Shown here in pieces: positions 24,605-33,780 of a stretch of 64,000 nucleotides of DNA; position 1 is the first letter of the stretch; each line of letters begins with the position of its first letter. Made by a program: the position numbers and the translations under genes. Location of the stretch: assembly GCA_963831005.1 (NCBI GenBank), contig CAWHOW010000020.1, positions 1 to 64,000 of the forward strand, in the 5' to 3' direction. Below the pieces are notes generated by a model. It saw nothing but the letters and a program-made list of their open reading frames with translations. It did not search any database and was not told where the DNA came from. Origin of the DNA: CAWHOW01 sp963831005. GTDB lineage: Bacteria; Bacteroidota; Bacteroidia; Bacteroidales; CG2-30-32-10.

Positions 24605-27600
24605 CCGGAACTCTTTGCTGATGGCGGATTCCAGATAACCGGAAATGCAACAGGAACTTTAACAGTTGCCAGTGGCGCTACTCTTCAGATAGGAAAAGGA
24701 ACAGCAACTGTAGAAACATTTCCTAGTGCCTATACAAGCGTTTCATTAGATCCTGCTTCAACTGTTATTTATAATTCCACAGGAGCTATGCCAATAGCCG
24801 GGGGCATTACATATGGAAACCTTACTTTAGCAGGTGCAAGTGCAAAAACAATTTCATCTGCTATTACTGTTTTCAGCACACTTAATATTAATGCCGGTTC
24901 AATTAATTTAGGTGCAATTACTTCTTCAACTGCAAATGCCCTATATCTTGGAGGAGCAGGACAGCCCAACGGTACCTGGGGAGGCAACACTTCTCCAGCA
25001 ACAAATATTAACACTACTTATTTTGCTGCAGCAACAGGTTATATTACTGTAGCTACATGTAATGCTCCGGGCACCTGGACAGGAAATTCAGGAACTGATT
25101 GGAATACACCAGGTAACTGGAATGGCGGTGCCGTACCTGGTGCAGGAACTGATGTATATATTTCGAATGTGACCCATCAACCAAATATAGGATCAGCAAA
25201 CGGTTTATGTAATAATATTACTCTGGATTTAGGAGCTACCTTAACTATTGGTTCAGGGGATAACCTAACTATAAGTGGTAACTGGACCAATAATGGCGGT
25301 ACTTATGCTGTAGGTGCAGGAACAGTTATTTTTAATGGTGTAGCTCAGACAATAGCCGGAACAGGCAGTACAACTTTTTACAATCTTACAACAAGCGGAA
25401 CCGGGACTGTGACAACGGGGATAGCTACAACAATAGGAGGTGCTCTTACTGTTGGAGATGGCACAACATTCACTGCAGCAGGGTTTGCATTAACTGTTAC
25501 AGGTACTACAGCTATCGGCAGTGGAACAAGCGGTATACTAAAAATATCGGCAGCCGCTGGAATCAAGACATTTACAGGTGCTGTAACAATCAATACCGGA
25601 GGAGCTATTACAGAAACAGCAGCAGCCCAGCTTTCATTTGGTTCGGATGTTACTATTGGCGGTACATTAACAGAGAATGGCGCTGCCGTGGTAGGCATTG
25701 CCGGAAGCCTTACAAATAATGGAACATACACAGCCAGTACAGGCCTTCATACCTTTAGTGGTTCAGGTAAAACGGTTGGAGGAACTACTACTATTACTAT
25801 TCCAAGTGCTACTTTTACAGGAAACTATACAAATAGCGGGACATTAACATGTGCAACAGCTCTTACAGTAACAGGGGCAGCAATAAGATTAACCAATAAT
25901 GGAACAGTTACTGCAACTACCGCCTTGTCTGGAACAGGTGGTTTAACCCAGGGAGCAAATGCAATTCTAAATATTGGAGCTGCTTCAGCCATTACATTTC
26001 TTACAGCAACTGCTTCAGGCAATACAGTTAATTATACTGGTGCTGCACAGTTAGTAAAAGCAGTAACTTATAATAATCTTACATTATCAGGTAGCGGAAC
26101 AAAAACCATAGGCGTAGTTACTGTCAATGATACTCTCGATATGGCAGGTACTGCAACGGCTTCAGCAGCTCCCACCTATGGAGCATCCGCTATTTTAAAG
26201 TACGACGAGACAGCAACAACCGGACCGGAATGGGTTTCTCCTTTTGTGGCAACAGGTGGAGTAAAAATTAACAGCGGTACAGTAACACTTGGTGCTTCAA
26301 AAGTAATTGGCAATAATACCAGTGTACCTTTGAAAATTGTTTCAGGTGCTACATTAACTCCGGGAGCGAATCTTTTAACCTTTGATGGAGATTTTATTAA
26401 TGCCGGAACATTAACAAACGGTTCTGGTGGAGTCACAATTGCTGGAACTGTTGCAACACAAAATATTGCAGGCTTCACAACAACAGGCACTGTGAATTGC
26501 ACTAAAACAAACGGTACCGCTACCTTAAAAGGGAATGTATCTGCTGGTCCACTTACAATTAGTGGCACAGGAGGAACACTTGACCTTGGCAATGGCTTAA
26601 CTGATAATTGTACCAACTTAACTGTTTCCGCCGGGACACTCAATGGTGGTGCAAGTACATTGAACGTCGGTGGTTCTTTTTCTGTTAGTGGGAACTTTAC
26701 AGCCGGCTTAAGCACAATTAATTTTAACGGAACAACTGCTCAATCAATTGGCGGTAGTGCTGCTACTATTACTTTTTATTTTTTGAATAACTCTAATACC
26801 TTCGCGAATCTTACGGCAGGAACAAACATTACAGTGAATACACTTAATAACATTAGCGGTGGCACTTTTGATATGGCCGGTTATACTTTAACCGGAACAA
26901 CAATTAATAATGCTAATTCGACCATAATGTTTAGTGGCGCCAATAACGGGCTTGCAATTTCTACAGGCACAATTGATTATTATGGTTCTGGACAGACTGT
27001 AACAAATGGAACTTATGATAATCTTACAATAAACCAGTCAAGCGGTACTGCCACTCTTAGTGGGGCTTCGACTACAGTTGTAAGTGATAATTTAGATATT
27101 AATACTGGTTCTTTGACTGTCCCTCCTACCCTTTCTCTGAGTGTTTGGGGAACAACAACATTAAATAGCTCGGAATGTTTAATAATTCAAAGTAATACAA
27201 GTAATGAGGGTTCATTTATTGATAATGGTATTTCTGGAAGTGGTACTGCAGATATTCAAAGATTTGTTAAAAATTCTTACTCTGGTTCAATAAGTCGTTG
27301 GGAATATGTTTCTTCACCCATAGCTTCTGCTTCTTCAACAATATTTTCTTCTTCTCTTCATAACTTATGGTATGCAGATGAAACTCAAAATGCATGGGAC
27401 AGCATTACAAATGCTTCACCCCAAAACATGGCGGTATTGAAAGGTTATTGCAGAAGCTATGTTAGCACAGATCCACAGGCTGGTACTGATGCCGGAAATA
27501 CCACACATGACTTTATCGGAACCACTAATTCAGGGTCATATTCTATAAATGCTACAAGAACAGAAAGTGCTCCTTATTCATCTCACGGTTGGAATTTAGT

Positions 27601-28549
27601 CGGAAATCCATACCCAAGTGCAATTGATTGGAATGCTTCATCAGGCTGGACAAAGACAAATTTAGAGGATGCTATATATTTTCGTACAGATGGAACATTT
27701 TATTCCTATATTAGTGGGATAGGAACAGGTACTGCTACAAATATCATACCTCCTATGCAATCTTTCTGGATAAGGGTAGATACTCTTCAAACATCGGGAA
27801 TACTTGCTTGTGACAATAGTGTAAGAGTTCACAGCAGCCAGAATATATATAGGGTAAGGTCATCAATATATACCAATACACTTCACGTATCAGCAACAAA
27901 TAATACAAATGGCCTTGCAGACGATACCTATATCATCTTTAGTACTGATGCAACGGATGGTTTCGACAATCAGTATGATGCTTATAAGATGTTTGCAGTT
28001 GATCCTAACTATCCACAGGTTTACACCAGCATTTCGGGTATAGGTAATATTTCAATAAATACTTTAAGCGATTTAGTTGGTTCAAGAATTGTTCCTCTTG
28101 GGTTCAATGCAGAAATCAGCGGGCAGTTTACATTTAACTTCGGATTGGTTTCCAGCTTTACAAATTATGGGAATACTGTTTATCTGAAAGATTTGCAAAC
28201 AGGAACATTTCAGAATTTATCTTCTGATAGTATTTACCAGTTTACTTCAGGCGTTACTTCAGGGTTGAGCCGATTTTTATTATATTTTAATAATACTACA
28301 GGCATTGCCGATTATACAGACAGTCAGGTTCAGATATTTTCAAATGGCAATGATGTCCGAATAAACTCATTGAATATGCTTAATGGAGAGGTATTTGTTT
28401 ATGATATATTAGGACAAGTGGTTGCAACAAAGCATGTTTCAGGTTCAACATCGGCTGTTATCAGCCTTGATGCTAAAAGCGCTGTTTATATTGTAAAATA
28501 TATATCAAATGAGCAAACGATAAGTAGAAAAATTAATATTACTCAATAG
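24584..28549 (+). CDS. Giant T9SS adhesin, C-terminal part with sorting domain
   Basis: After more beta-helix repeats (WTGNSGTDWNTPGNWNGG near residue 160) comes a distinct globular region with SRWEYVSSPIASAS, HGWNLVGNPYPSAIDW and MQSFWIRVD, seen in many Bacteroidota secreted proteins. The last 75 or so residues (QVQIFSNGNDVRINSLNML, GEVFVYDILGQVV, AVYIVKYISNEQTISRKI) are a type A T9SS sorting domain, so the protein is exported and possibly attached at the cell surface. The first in-frame ATG (24584) lies just before an indel. The true N-terminus is the signal peptide at 21410. Confidence 0.85.
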   Translation: MVIFLLLPELFADGGFQITGNATGTLTVASGATLQIGKGTATVETFPSAYTSVSLDPASTVIYNSTGAMPIAGGITYGNLTLAGASAKTISSAITVFSTLNINAGSINLGAITSSTANALYLGGAGQPNGTWGGNTSPATNINTTYFAAATGYITVATCNAPGTWTGNSGTDWNTPGNWNGGAVPGAGTDVYISNVTHQPNIGSANGLCNNITLDLGATLTIGSGDNLTISGNWTNNGGTYAVGAGTVIFNGVAQTIAGTGSTTFYNLTTSGTGTVTTGIATTIGGALTVGDGTTFTAAGFALTVTGTTAIGSGTSGILKISAAAGIKTFTGAVTINTGGAITETAAAQLSFGSDVTIGGTLTENGAAVVGIAGSLTNNGTYTASTGLHTFSGSGKTVGGTTTITIPSATFTGNYTNSGTLTCATALTVTGAAIRLTNNGTVTATTALSGTGGLTQGANAILNIGAASAITFLTATASGNTVNYTGAAQLVKAVTYNNLTLSGSGTKTIGVVTVNDTLDMAGTATASAAPTYGASAILKYDETATTGPEWVSPFVATGGVKINSGTVTLGASKVIGNNTSVPLKIVSGATLTPGANLLTFDGDFINAGTLTNGSGGVTIAGTVATQNIAGFTTTGTVNCTKTNGTATLKGNVSAGPLTISGTGGTLDLGNGLTDNCTNLTVSAGTLNGGASTLNVGGSFSVSGNFTAGLSTINFNGTTAQSIGGSAATITFYFLNNSNTFANLTAGTNITVNTLNNISGGTFDMAGYTLTGTTINNANSTIMFSGANNGLAISTGTIDYYGSGQTVTNGTYDNLTINQSSGTATLSGASTTVVSDNLDINTGSLTVPPTLSLSVWGTTTLNSSECLIIQSNTSNEGSFIDNGISGSGTADIQRFVKNSYSGSISRWEYVSSPIASASSTIFSSSLHNLWYADETQNAWDSITNASPQNMAVLKGYCRSYVSTDPQAGTDAGNTTHDFIGTTNSGSYSINATRTESAPYSSHGWNLVGNPYPSAIDWNASSGWTKTNLEDAIYFRTDGTFYSYISGIGTGTATNIIPPMQSFWIRVDTLQTSGILACDNSVRVHSSQNIYRVRSSIYTNTLHVSATNNTNGLADDTYIIFSTDATDGFDNQYDAYKMFAVDPNYPQVYTSISGIGNISINTLSDLVGSRIVPLGFNAEISGQFTFNFGLVSSFTNYGNTVYLKDLQTGTFQNLSSDSIYQFTSGVTSGLSRFLLYFNNTTGIADYTDSQVQIFSNGNDVRINSLNMLNGEVFVYDILGQVVATKHVSGSTSAVISLDAKSAVYIVKYISNEQTISRKINITQ

Positions 28550-28559
28550 AATAGGGAAT

Positions 28560-28766
28560 ATGAATAATCAGCTTATATTTCAAAATATGGAAAAGACTGA
28601 GAAAAGAAAATATTATCGTCCTGATATTAATATAATTAAAATTGATAATGACATTTCATTAGTGATGATGTCAGGAGCAAGTCCTGATAATGATCCGGGA
28701 GGACACAGACAGTCAGACCCGAATAATAAGCCTGATGCACACCCTTTTCAAAATCCTTTTCATTAG
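28560..28766 (+). CDS. Short precursor-like peptide
   Basis: This 59-68-residue peptide starts at 28560, or at the second Met (28587, MEKTEKRKYYRPDINIIKID). The N-terminal part is charged and leader-like. It is followed by NDISLVMMSGASPDNDPGG and a Pro/Asn/His-rich tail ending NPFH. Bacteroidota encode many peptides with this KKxYxxPxI...DNxISL layout, often without annotation. It lies 10 bases after the adhesin and upstream of PqqD, kinase, exporter and nucleotidyltransferase genes. A RiPP-type precursor is therefore a reasonable hypothesis, not shown by sequence alone. A terminator follows directly. Confidence 0.65.
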   Translation: MNNQLIFQNMEKTEKRKYYRPDINIIKIDNDISLVMMSGASPDNDPGGHRQSDPNNKPDAHPFQNPFH

Positions 28767-28792
28767 ACAGCATGGCAGATATTACATACAAT

Positions 28793-28822
28793 AAAAGTCC
28801 TCTTATTTCGGGGACTTTTTTT
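28793..28822 (+). terminator. Rho-independent terminator after precursor-like gene
   Basis: AAAAGTCC (28793-28800) pairs with GGACTTTT (28812-28819) around a short loop and runs into a T tract. It would raise the level of the short peptide message relative to downstream genes. Confidence 0.75.
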
Positions 28823-28850
28823 ATATTTACAAAAAATAACAAATTGCTAA

Positions 28851-28962
28851 TAATTCTGGGCGAACTTTGCGCCACCTTTGCGGTCTTAGCGTGAACCAAA
28901 TTACGAAAAGGTTTCTTGCAGAGCACGCAAAGAGATAAAATCGTAAAGAACGCAGAAAAAAG
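28851..28962. repeat. TTTGCG-rich palindromic repeat, copy 1
   Basis: Contains GCGAACTTTGCGCCACCTTT, GCGGTCTTAGCGTGAA and the reverse-complement half GCAGAGCACGCAAAG, then AACGCAGAAAA leading straight into the GxxExxY start. Other copies: 29341-29458, 29735-29855, 29968-30065, 36570-36680, 36712-36790. Confidence 0.75.
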
Positions 28963-29340
28963 ATGACAGAAAACGAAATATCATATAAGATTATTGGTGC
29001 CGCTTTTGAACTTCATAAAGTTATTGGGCCTGATCTTCTTGAATCTGCTTATGAAAATGCTTTAACATTTGAATTAAGAGAACTAGGATTGAAAGTCCAA
29101 CAGCAACATCCGATGCCTTTTATATATAAAGATGTTAAGCAAGATGTCGGATATCGTTTGGATTTAGTTGTGGAAAATAAAGTGATTGTCGAGATCAAGT
29201 CTGTTGAAACACTTGCACCCGTGCATTTTGCTCAACTTCTGACTTATTTAAAACTATCAGAATTGAAACTTGGTTTATTGATAAACTTTAATTCAAAAAT
29301 ATTGAAAGAAAATATTCACAGGATAGTCAATAATTTATAA
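28963..29340 (+). CDS. GxxExxY family protein
   Basis: The 125-residue protein has the namesake motif at GPDLLESAY and the preceding KIIGAAFELHKVIG. It also has YRLDLVVENKVIVEIKSVE, a PD-(D/E)xK-like core with D, E and K. TYLKLSELKLGLLINFN is the usual C-terminal part. Members are widespread in Bacteroidota as isolated genes between repeats; a nuclease activity is suspected from the fold but not established. It is flanked on both sides by about 110-base repeats and interrupts the precursor-to-PqqD order, so it is probably an insertion. A second, broken start of such a gene is at 29851-29885. Confidence 0.88.
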   Translation: MTENEISYKIIGAAFELHKVIGPDLLESAYENALTFELRELGLKVQQQHPMPFIYKDVKQDVGYRLDLVVENKVIVEIKSVETLAPVHFAQLLTYLKLSELKLGLLINFNSKILKENIHRIVNNL

Positions 29341-29458
29341 TCTCTGCGAACTTTGCGCCACCTTTGTGGCTTTAGCGTGAAATAATCTACGAAAAGGTTT
29401 CTCGCAGAGCTCGCAAAGAAGTAAGAATTGCAAAGAACGCAGAAAATAAAAGAATATT
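29341..29458. repeat. TTTGCG-rich palindromic repeat, copy 2
   Basis: Reads CTGCGAACTTTGCGCCACCT, TTAGCGTGAA, then TTTCTCGCAGAGCTCGCAAA and GCAAAGAACGCAGAAAA, highly similar to copy 1. It makes a direct repeat around the GxxExxY gene and supplies the leader of the PqqD gene. Confidence 0.75.
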
Positions 29459-29459
29459 T

Positions 29460-29729
29460 ATGGACTTAAATAAATTGTATAACAGTAAATCACAATATGC
29501 TGTAAGGGATATCGGCAATGAAAAGGTTCTGGTTCCATTAAAAAACAATATTGCAGATATGACTGAAATATTCACTTTGAACGAAGTTGGCAGTTTTATT
29601 TGGGATAAAATAGATGGGAAAAATACTGAAGAAGATATTACTACAGCAATTATTAGCGAGTTTGATATAGATAAATCAACTGCCAGAAAAGACCTATTTG
29701 AATTCATTGAAAAATTTGAAAAGATGTAA
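29460..29729 (+). CDS. PqqD-family protein (RiPP recognition element)
   Basis: The 89-residue protein fits PqqD: a beta-strand start (QYAVRDIGNEKVLVPLKN), then TEIFTLNEVGSFIWDKIDGKNTEEDI, and helices with EFDIDKSTARKDLFEFIEKF. PqqD-like RREs bind the leader of a precursor peptide and present it to a modifying enzyme. Its neighbours are the short peptide at 28560 and an HPr-kinase-like protein, a combination known from lasso-peptide and related RiPP loci. Repeats lie on both sides, so it may not share one message with all its neighbours. Confidence 0.85.
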   Translation: MDLNKLYNSKSQYAVRDIGNEKVLVPLKNNIADMTEIFTLNEVGSFIWDKIDGKNTEEDITTAIISEFDIDKSTARKDLFEFIEKFEKM

Positions 29730-30065
29730 AAAATAATAATTCTCTGCGACCTTTGCGAACATCTTTGCGGTCTTAGCGTGAAATAAATTCCGAAATAGTT
29801 TCTCGCAGAGCGCGCAAAGAAAAAAACAACGCAAAGAACGCAGAAAAAAGATGACTTAAAACGAAATTGCAATTAAAGTATTAAACGAAACTTTGTGATC
29901 TTAGTGGTTAGAAGTTTTACTACAAAGTGCTCAAAGAAAATGAAACACAAAGCACACAAATGAAATGAGAACTTTGCGTGACCTTTGCGGTCTTAGCGTG
30001 AAACAAATTATGAAAAGGTTCCTCGCAGAGAGCGCAAAGAAAAAAACCACGCAAGGCACGCAAAA
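29730..30065. repeat. Repeat cluster with GxxExxY start remnant
   Basis: Three TTTGCG-family units lie here: 29735-29848, a degenerate one at 29885-29960, and 29968-30065. Right after the first unit, at 29851-29885, the sequence reads ATGACTTAAAACGAAATT, the first codons of the GxxExxY gene (ATGACAGAAAACGAAATA) with a stop at codon 3. This looks like the scar of a lost second GxxExxY cassette. No intact gene is present. Confidence 0.7.
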
Positions 30066-30068
30066 GAA

Positions 30069-30941
30069 ATGAAAACACAGTTTTTATCTATTGCTGGTTT
30101 TATAATAAAAGTGCAATCGGAAAACATTGCAGGTATTACCTTTGAAGAAGGCTATCCCCCATTTTTTATTTCAAATCATTCAGTCAAACCGGATGTGATA
30201 ATTTATGCATATAATGGTATTCCAAATGATCTGCTGACCAAAAATGATTTGCTGTTTGAGGCCAAAAACCAACAACAGAATTTCTTTTCAATATACAGGC
30301 ATAGCACTTCTTATAAACTTATTATCTACGATCAGCAGGATATGAACTCAGTGCAGCAGGTAGCCATATTAAATAAAAATCTAAACGAATGGGAAGTATA
30401 TTGCAATAAAGATAGCGATGGAAAAATCAATCCCCTTTTATACCCACTTGGTCCAATAGTGCTGTATTATTTTACTGTAAGATTCGATGCTATTATGCTT
30501 CATGCTTCAGGTATTTATGATAATAACAAAACAGGTCTATTATTTTCAGGTTTCTCTGGCAGTGGCAAAAGTACTATTGCAGGATTATGGCAGAAATCAG
30601 GCAGTATTATTATCAATGACGATCGTTTGATAATCAGAAAGGTCAATGAAAGTTATACTATGTATAATACTCCTATGTTATACGAAGATATCCCAAAGGA
30701 AGCGCCTTTGCATTCCATTTATATTATACATCATGCCGCTGAAAATAGCATCAACAGGTTAAGTGGCGCACACGCTGTTTCCAGATTAATGGCTCATTGC
30801 ATACAGCACAGCTATAATAAAACTTTTATTCAGCATCATCTTGAATTTCTTTCTCAGCTTTGTAATTATATTTCAGTTTATAATGTCGGTTTTAAACCGG
30901 ATACTCAAATTGTAGATCTTATCAAATGCCATGCAGACTGA
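30069..30941 (+). CDS. HPr kinase/phosphorylase-like protein
   Basis: The 290-residue protein has a C-terminal HprK-type P-loop domain: LLFSGFSGSGKSTIAGLW (Walker A), SIIINDDRLIIRK (the Asp pair after the P-loop) and a preceding IMLHASGIY strand. The N-terminal 140 residues form a variable domain with no obvious match. HprK-like kinases occur in lasso-peptide clusters (paeninodin type), where one phosphorylates the precursor. With the adjacent PqqD and exporter genes, a role in peptide modification is inferred. Its stop overlaps the next start by 11 bases. Confidence 0.85.
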   Translation: MKTQFLSIAGFIIKVQSENIAGITFEEGYPPFFISNHSVKPDVIIYAYNGIPNDLLTKNDLLFEAKNQQQNFFSIYRHSTSYKLIIYDQQDMNSVQQVAILNKNLNEWEVYCNKDSDGKINPLLYPLGPIVLYYFTVRFDAIMLHASGIYDNNKTGLLFSGFSGSGKSTIAGLWQKSGSIIINDDRLIIRKVNESYTMYNTPMLYEDIPKEAPLHSIYIIHHAAENSINRLSGAHAVSRLMAHCIQHSYNKTFIQHHLEFLSQLCNYISVYNVGFKPDTQIVDLIKCHAD

Positions 30942-33162
30942 AGAATTTTATGAAATAGGTAAGGACCTGTTAAATTCCGACCAACAGGTTAGGCTGAAAG
31001 TTGGCGGCTATAGCATGTATCCCTTTCTAAGAAAAGATGATGTCATTACCATTGATAAAGGCAATATCAATGAAATTAAAATTGGAGATATTGTTGTATT
31101 TAAAAATGAAAACAGATGGATTGCCCACAGGTTGATAAAAAAATGTACAAAGAATAATAAAAAATATCTTCTTACTAAAGGAGATACATGCTGGCATACA
31201 GATCTATTATTTTCAGAGAATAATTTTATAGGGAAAGTTGCTTCTTATTCCCGTAAATCCAAACAATACGATTTAAATACTACAATCTTTAAATTTAAAG
31301 GTTTATTCTTAGCACGACTGTCAATCCTACTCACACCCATGCTGGCAATAAATCTCCTAATCATGAATGCTGTAAACAGCATAAAAGAAAATACAAAAAC
31401 TATTTTTTCAAGACTTATTTTTATCAGTAAAAATTCCAGAAAGCTTACAAGCATAAATATTATTTTTTCCATACTTCAGGGCATCTTCCCGTTTATTGTT
31501 ATTTATATGATCAAATTGCTTGTGGATGGTATTTCTCATATAAATAATTTCCATGATAAAGATGCGGCATTCCGCTCAATCATTATCATTATTGTTGCAA
31601 CGGGGCTGGTTTTTCTGTGCAATGCTGTTATAAATATTTTGAATGGCGAATACCGCGAGAAGCTGTCTCAGTCTATATCGCTTTATATTTATGAGTTATT
31701 GCATAAAAAACATAGCAGTCTTGACATTTCATATCTTGAAGATCCGGTACAGCAGGACAAGATACACCGCGCAGTGACAGAAGCCGGGTTTCGTCCGCAG
31801 AAGATGGTTTCCGAAGGATTCTCCGCTTTGCAGTCAATTATCTCATGGATTTTCGTGGCAGTACTTTTGCTGAGCATACACTGGGCAATTTTTCTACTTA
31901 TTTTGCTGGCTGTCCTTCCGGGATTTTATGTGCGCTATTTCTTTTCAAAAAAGCTCTATAAGCTAAATAAATCAAACAGTCAGAAAGAACGAGAATTATA
32001 TTATTACAACAGGCTGCTTACTACCTTGCCTTTTGCAAAAGAAATAAGGCTTTTTGGAACATCAACATTTTTTAAAAACCGCTTTGATAATATTTATAAA
32101 GTCCTTCTTAAACAAAAAAATATACTGTTACATAAAAGAGCATGGGCTGATATAATGGCACAGTCTTTTGCCGTAGCTTTAACTTTCCTTTCATTCGGGA
32201 TCATTTCTGCATTTGCAATAAAAGGTGCCATTTCCGTAGGGACAGTGGTTTTGTTCTTTTTAATTTTTCAAAGAGGCTCAGGCGTACTGAAAGATTTTTT
32301 TCAGTCGGTTGCCGGACTTTATGAAGACAATATATTCCTTTCAGATTTTTTTGATTTCCTTCAGTTACCTCCCCTTCACACTTCAACTCAAACTTCTTTT
32401 CCATTAAATAAATTACAAAAAGGGATTTTTGTTGAAAATGTCAGTTTTAGATATCCTTCAAATCAAAGAAAAATACTGGATTCAGTTTCAATTGAAATAC
32501 CTGTAGGAAAAACTGTTGCTCTTGTAGGAGCAAATGGTTCCGGGAAAACTACACTGGTCAAGTTGCTTTGTGCTTTTTATAATCCGGATAGCGGAAGTAT
32601 TATATTTGACAATACCAACATCAGTGAAGTCCCTCCGGAAGAAATAAGGAAAAATATTACTGCCATATTTCAGGACTTTGCGTTGTATAACATGACAGCA
32701 GCAGAAAATATTTATTTAGGCGATATTACAACTCTCCTTTCTCAGGATATAATAAAACAGTCTGCACAACATGCAGGAATTGCAGATATTCTGGAATCAC
32801 TCCCATTCGGATATGACAATATGATAGGCAACCTTTTTAAGAACAGTGAAGAACTAAGTATTGGACAATGGCAGAAACTGGCCATCGCCAGGGCTTTCTA
32901 TCGCAATTCCCAAATACTGATTATGGATGAACCATCCAGCGCTTTAGACACTGAAACTGAATTTCAGCTGTTGCAAAATCTTAAATTGCTGTCAAAAGAA
33001 AAAACTGTACTTATAATCAGTCATAGGTTTTCCACTATTAAATGGGCGGATATTATTTATGTATTAGATAAAGGTAAAATTATCGAAAGCGGAAACCACG
33101 ATCAGCTGATGGAGAAAAGAGGAAAGTACTTCAATATGTTTGAACTGAACAGAATGGTTTAA
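30931..33162 (+). CDS. Signal peptidase-like (S26) domain fused to ABC exporter
   Basis: The 743-residue protein begins with an S24/S26 peptidase-like domain (about 1-115): VGGYSMYPFLRKDDVITI gives the nucleophile Ser28, and the general base position shows His66 in IAHRLIK, as in SipW/ER-type signal peptidases. It continues into an ABC exporter membrane domain (about 155-450) and an NBD with VGANGSGKTTL, AIFQDFALYN, LSIGQWQKLAIARAF, ILIMDEPSSALD and LIISHRFST. A plausible job is leader cleavage and export of the peptide modified by the neighbouring proteins, in place of the usual C39 peptidase. Both halves look catalytically complete. Confidence 0.88.
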   Translation: MQTEEFYEIGKDLLNSDQQVRLKVGGYSMYPFLRKDDVITIDKGNINEIKIGDIVVFKNENRWIAHRLIKKCTKNNKKYLLTKGDTCWHTDLLFSENNFIGKVASYSRKSKQYDLNTTIFKFKGLFLARLSILLTPMLAINLLIMNAVNSIKENTKTIFSRLIFISKNSRKLTSINIIFSILQGIFPFIVIYMIKLLVDGISHINNFHDKDAAFRSIIIIIVATGLVFLCNAVINILNGEYREKLSQSISLYIYELLHKKHSSLDISYLEDPVQQDKIHRAVTEAGFRPQKMVSEGFSALQSIISWIFVAVLLLSIHWAIFLLILLAVLPGFYVRYFFSKKLYKLNKSNSQKERELYYYNRLLTTLPFAKEIRLFGTSTFFKNRFDNIYKVLLKQKNILLHKRAWADIMAQSFAVALTFLSFGIISAFAIKGAISVGTVVLFFLIFQRGSGVLKDFFQSVAGLYEDNIFLSDFFDFLQLPPLHTSTQTSFPLNKLQKGIFVENVSFRYPSNQRKILDSVSIEIPVGKTVALVGANGSGKTTLVKLLCAFYNPDSGSIIFDNTNISEVPPEEIRKNITAIFQDFALYNMTAAENIYLGDITTLLSQDIIKQSAQHAGIADILESLPFGYDNMIGNLFKNSEELSIGQWQKLAIARAFYRNSQILIMDEPSSALDTETEFQLLQNLKLLSKEKTVLIISHRFSTIKWADIIYVLDKGKIIESGNHDQLMEKRGKYFNMFELNRMV

Positions 33163-33780
33163 TGACACTTCTTAAAATTAATGTGAGTTCGACCTATGAC
33201 AAGTTAATTATTATTATTTTCTTGATTTAGGTTAAATTCTTTGTGATGCCATAGTGTCATAGAGACTTCGTGGCATTATTTTTTGCCACAAAGACACGAA
33301 GGCTCAAAGATTCACAAAGAATCATCACAATAATTAGACTATTACATCAATAACCAATGACTATAATAGAGTTTTCGGAAATTCATTCTTCTCGTCATTG
33401 CAATCCGCCAGTTGGCGGAGAAGTAATCTATTGTATTCGCGTAAAGAGATTGCTTCGTTGTACCTTCCTTTGGCAACCCTTCTATAAACTCAGGGTAACT
33501 CAGCCCTACTCAACATGGCTGTCACATTGAGGAGGTTTGTCACCCTGAGCCTGTCGAAGGGTTGTCGAAGGACACAAACCGTCTCGAAATGTGACTTGCG
33601 AAATTATTTCCTTTTATTAAAAGTATTGTACCTTTTCGAAAATTCAACTAATCATATTGTAAAAATATAAAATCTTTCTGGCATGCTTCGAGACGAGACT
33701 ACGCCTCTCCTCAGGGTGACTCAGGCCTGCTCATACACGACTGTAACATAGTGGAGGAGTCCTTCCTTTCCCGACAAGTC
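33163..33780. repeat. Repeat island downstream of exporter
   Basis: No gene is visible. 33236-33322 is a large hairpin (ATTCTTTGTGA pairs with TCACAAAGAAT, with inner TTCGTG/CACGAA arms). 33390-33460 is a degenerate copy of the CGTCATTGC...GATTGCTTCG repeat. 33520-33580 carries CACCCTGAGCCTGTCGAAGG-type sequence and 33690-33745 its counterpart CTCCTCAGGGTGACTCAGG. The IS4 element interrupts the right end. Confidence 0.6.

Noticed and set aside
21673..26715. Long open frames on the minus strand opposite the T9SS adhesin
   Set aside because: They are Val/Pro/Ala-rich mirror frames of the Thr/Gly-rich repeats, lack starts with ribosome sites and match no family; they are shadows of the real gene.
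28851..30065. Possible CRISPR-like array
   Set aside because: The repeats are about 110 bases, internally palindromic, irregularly spaced and separated by genes. There are no short uniform spacers and no cas genes.
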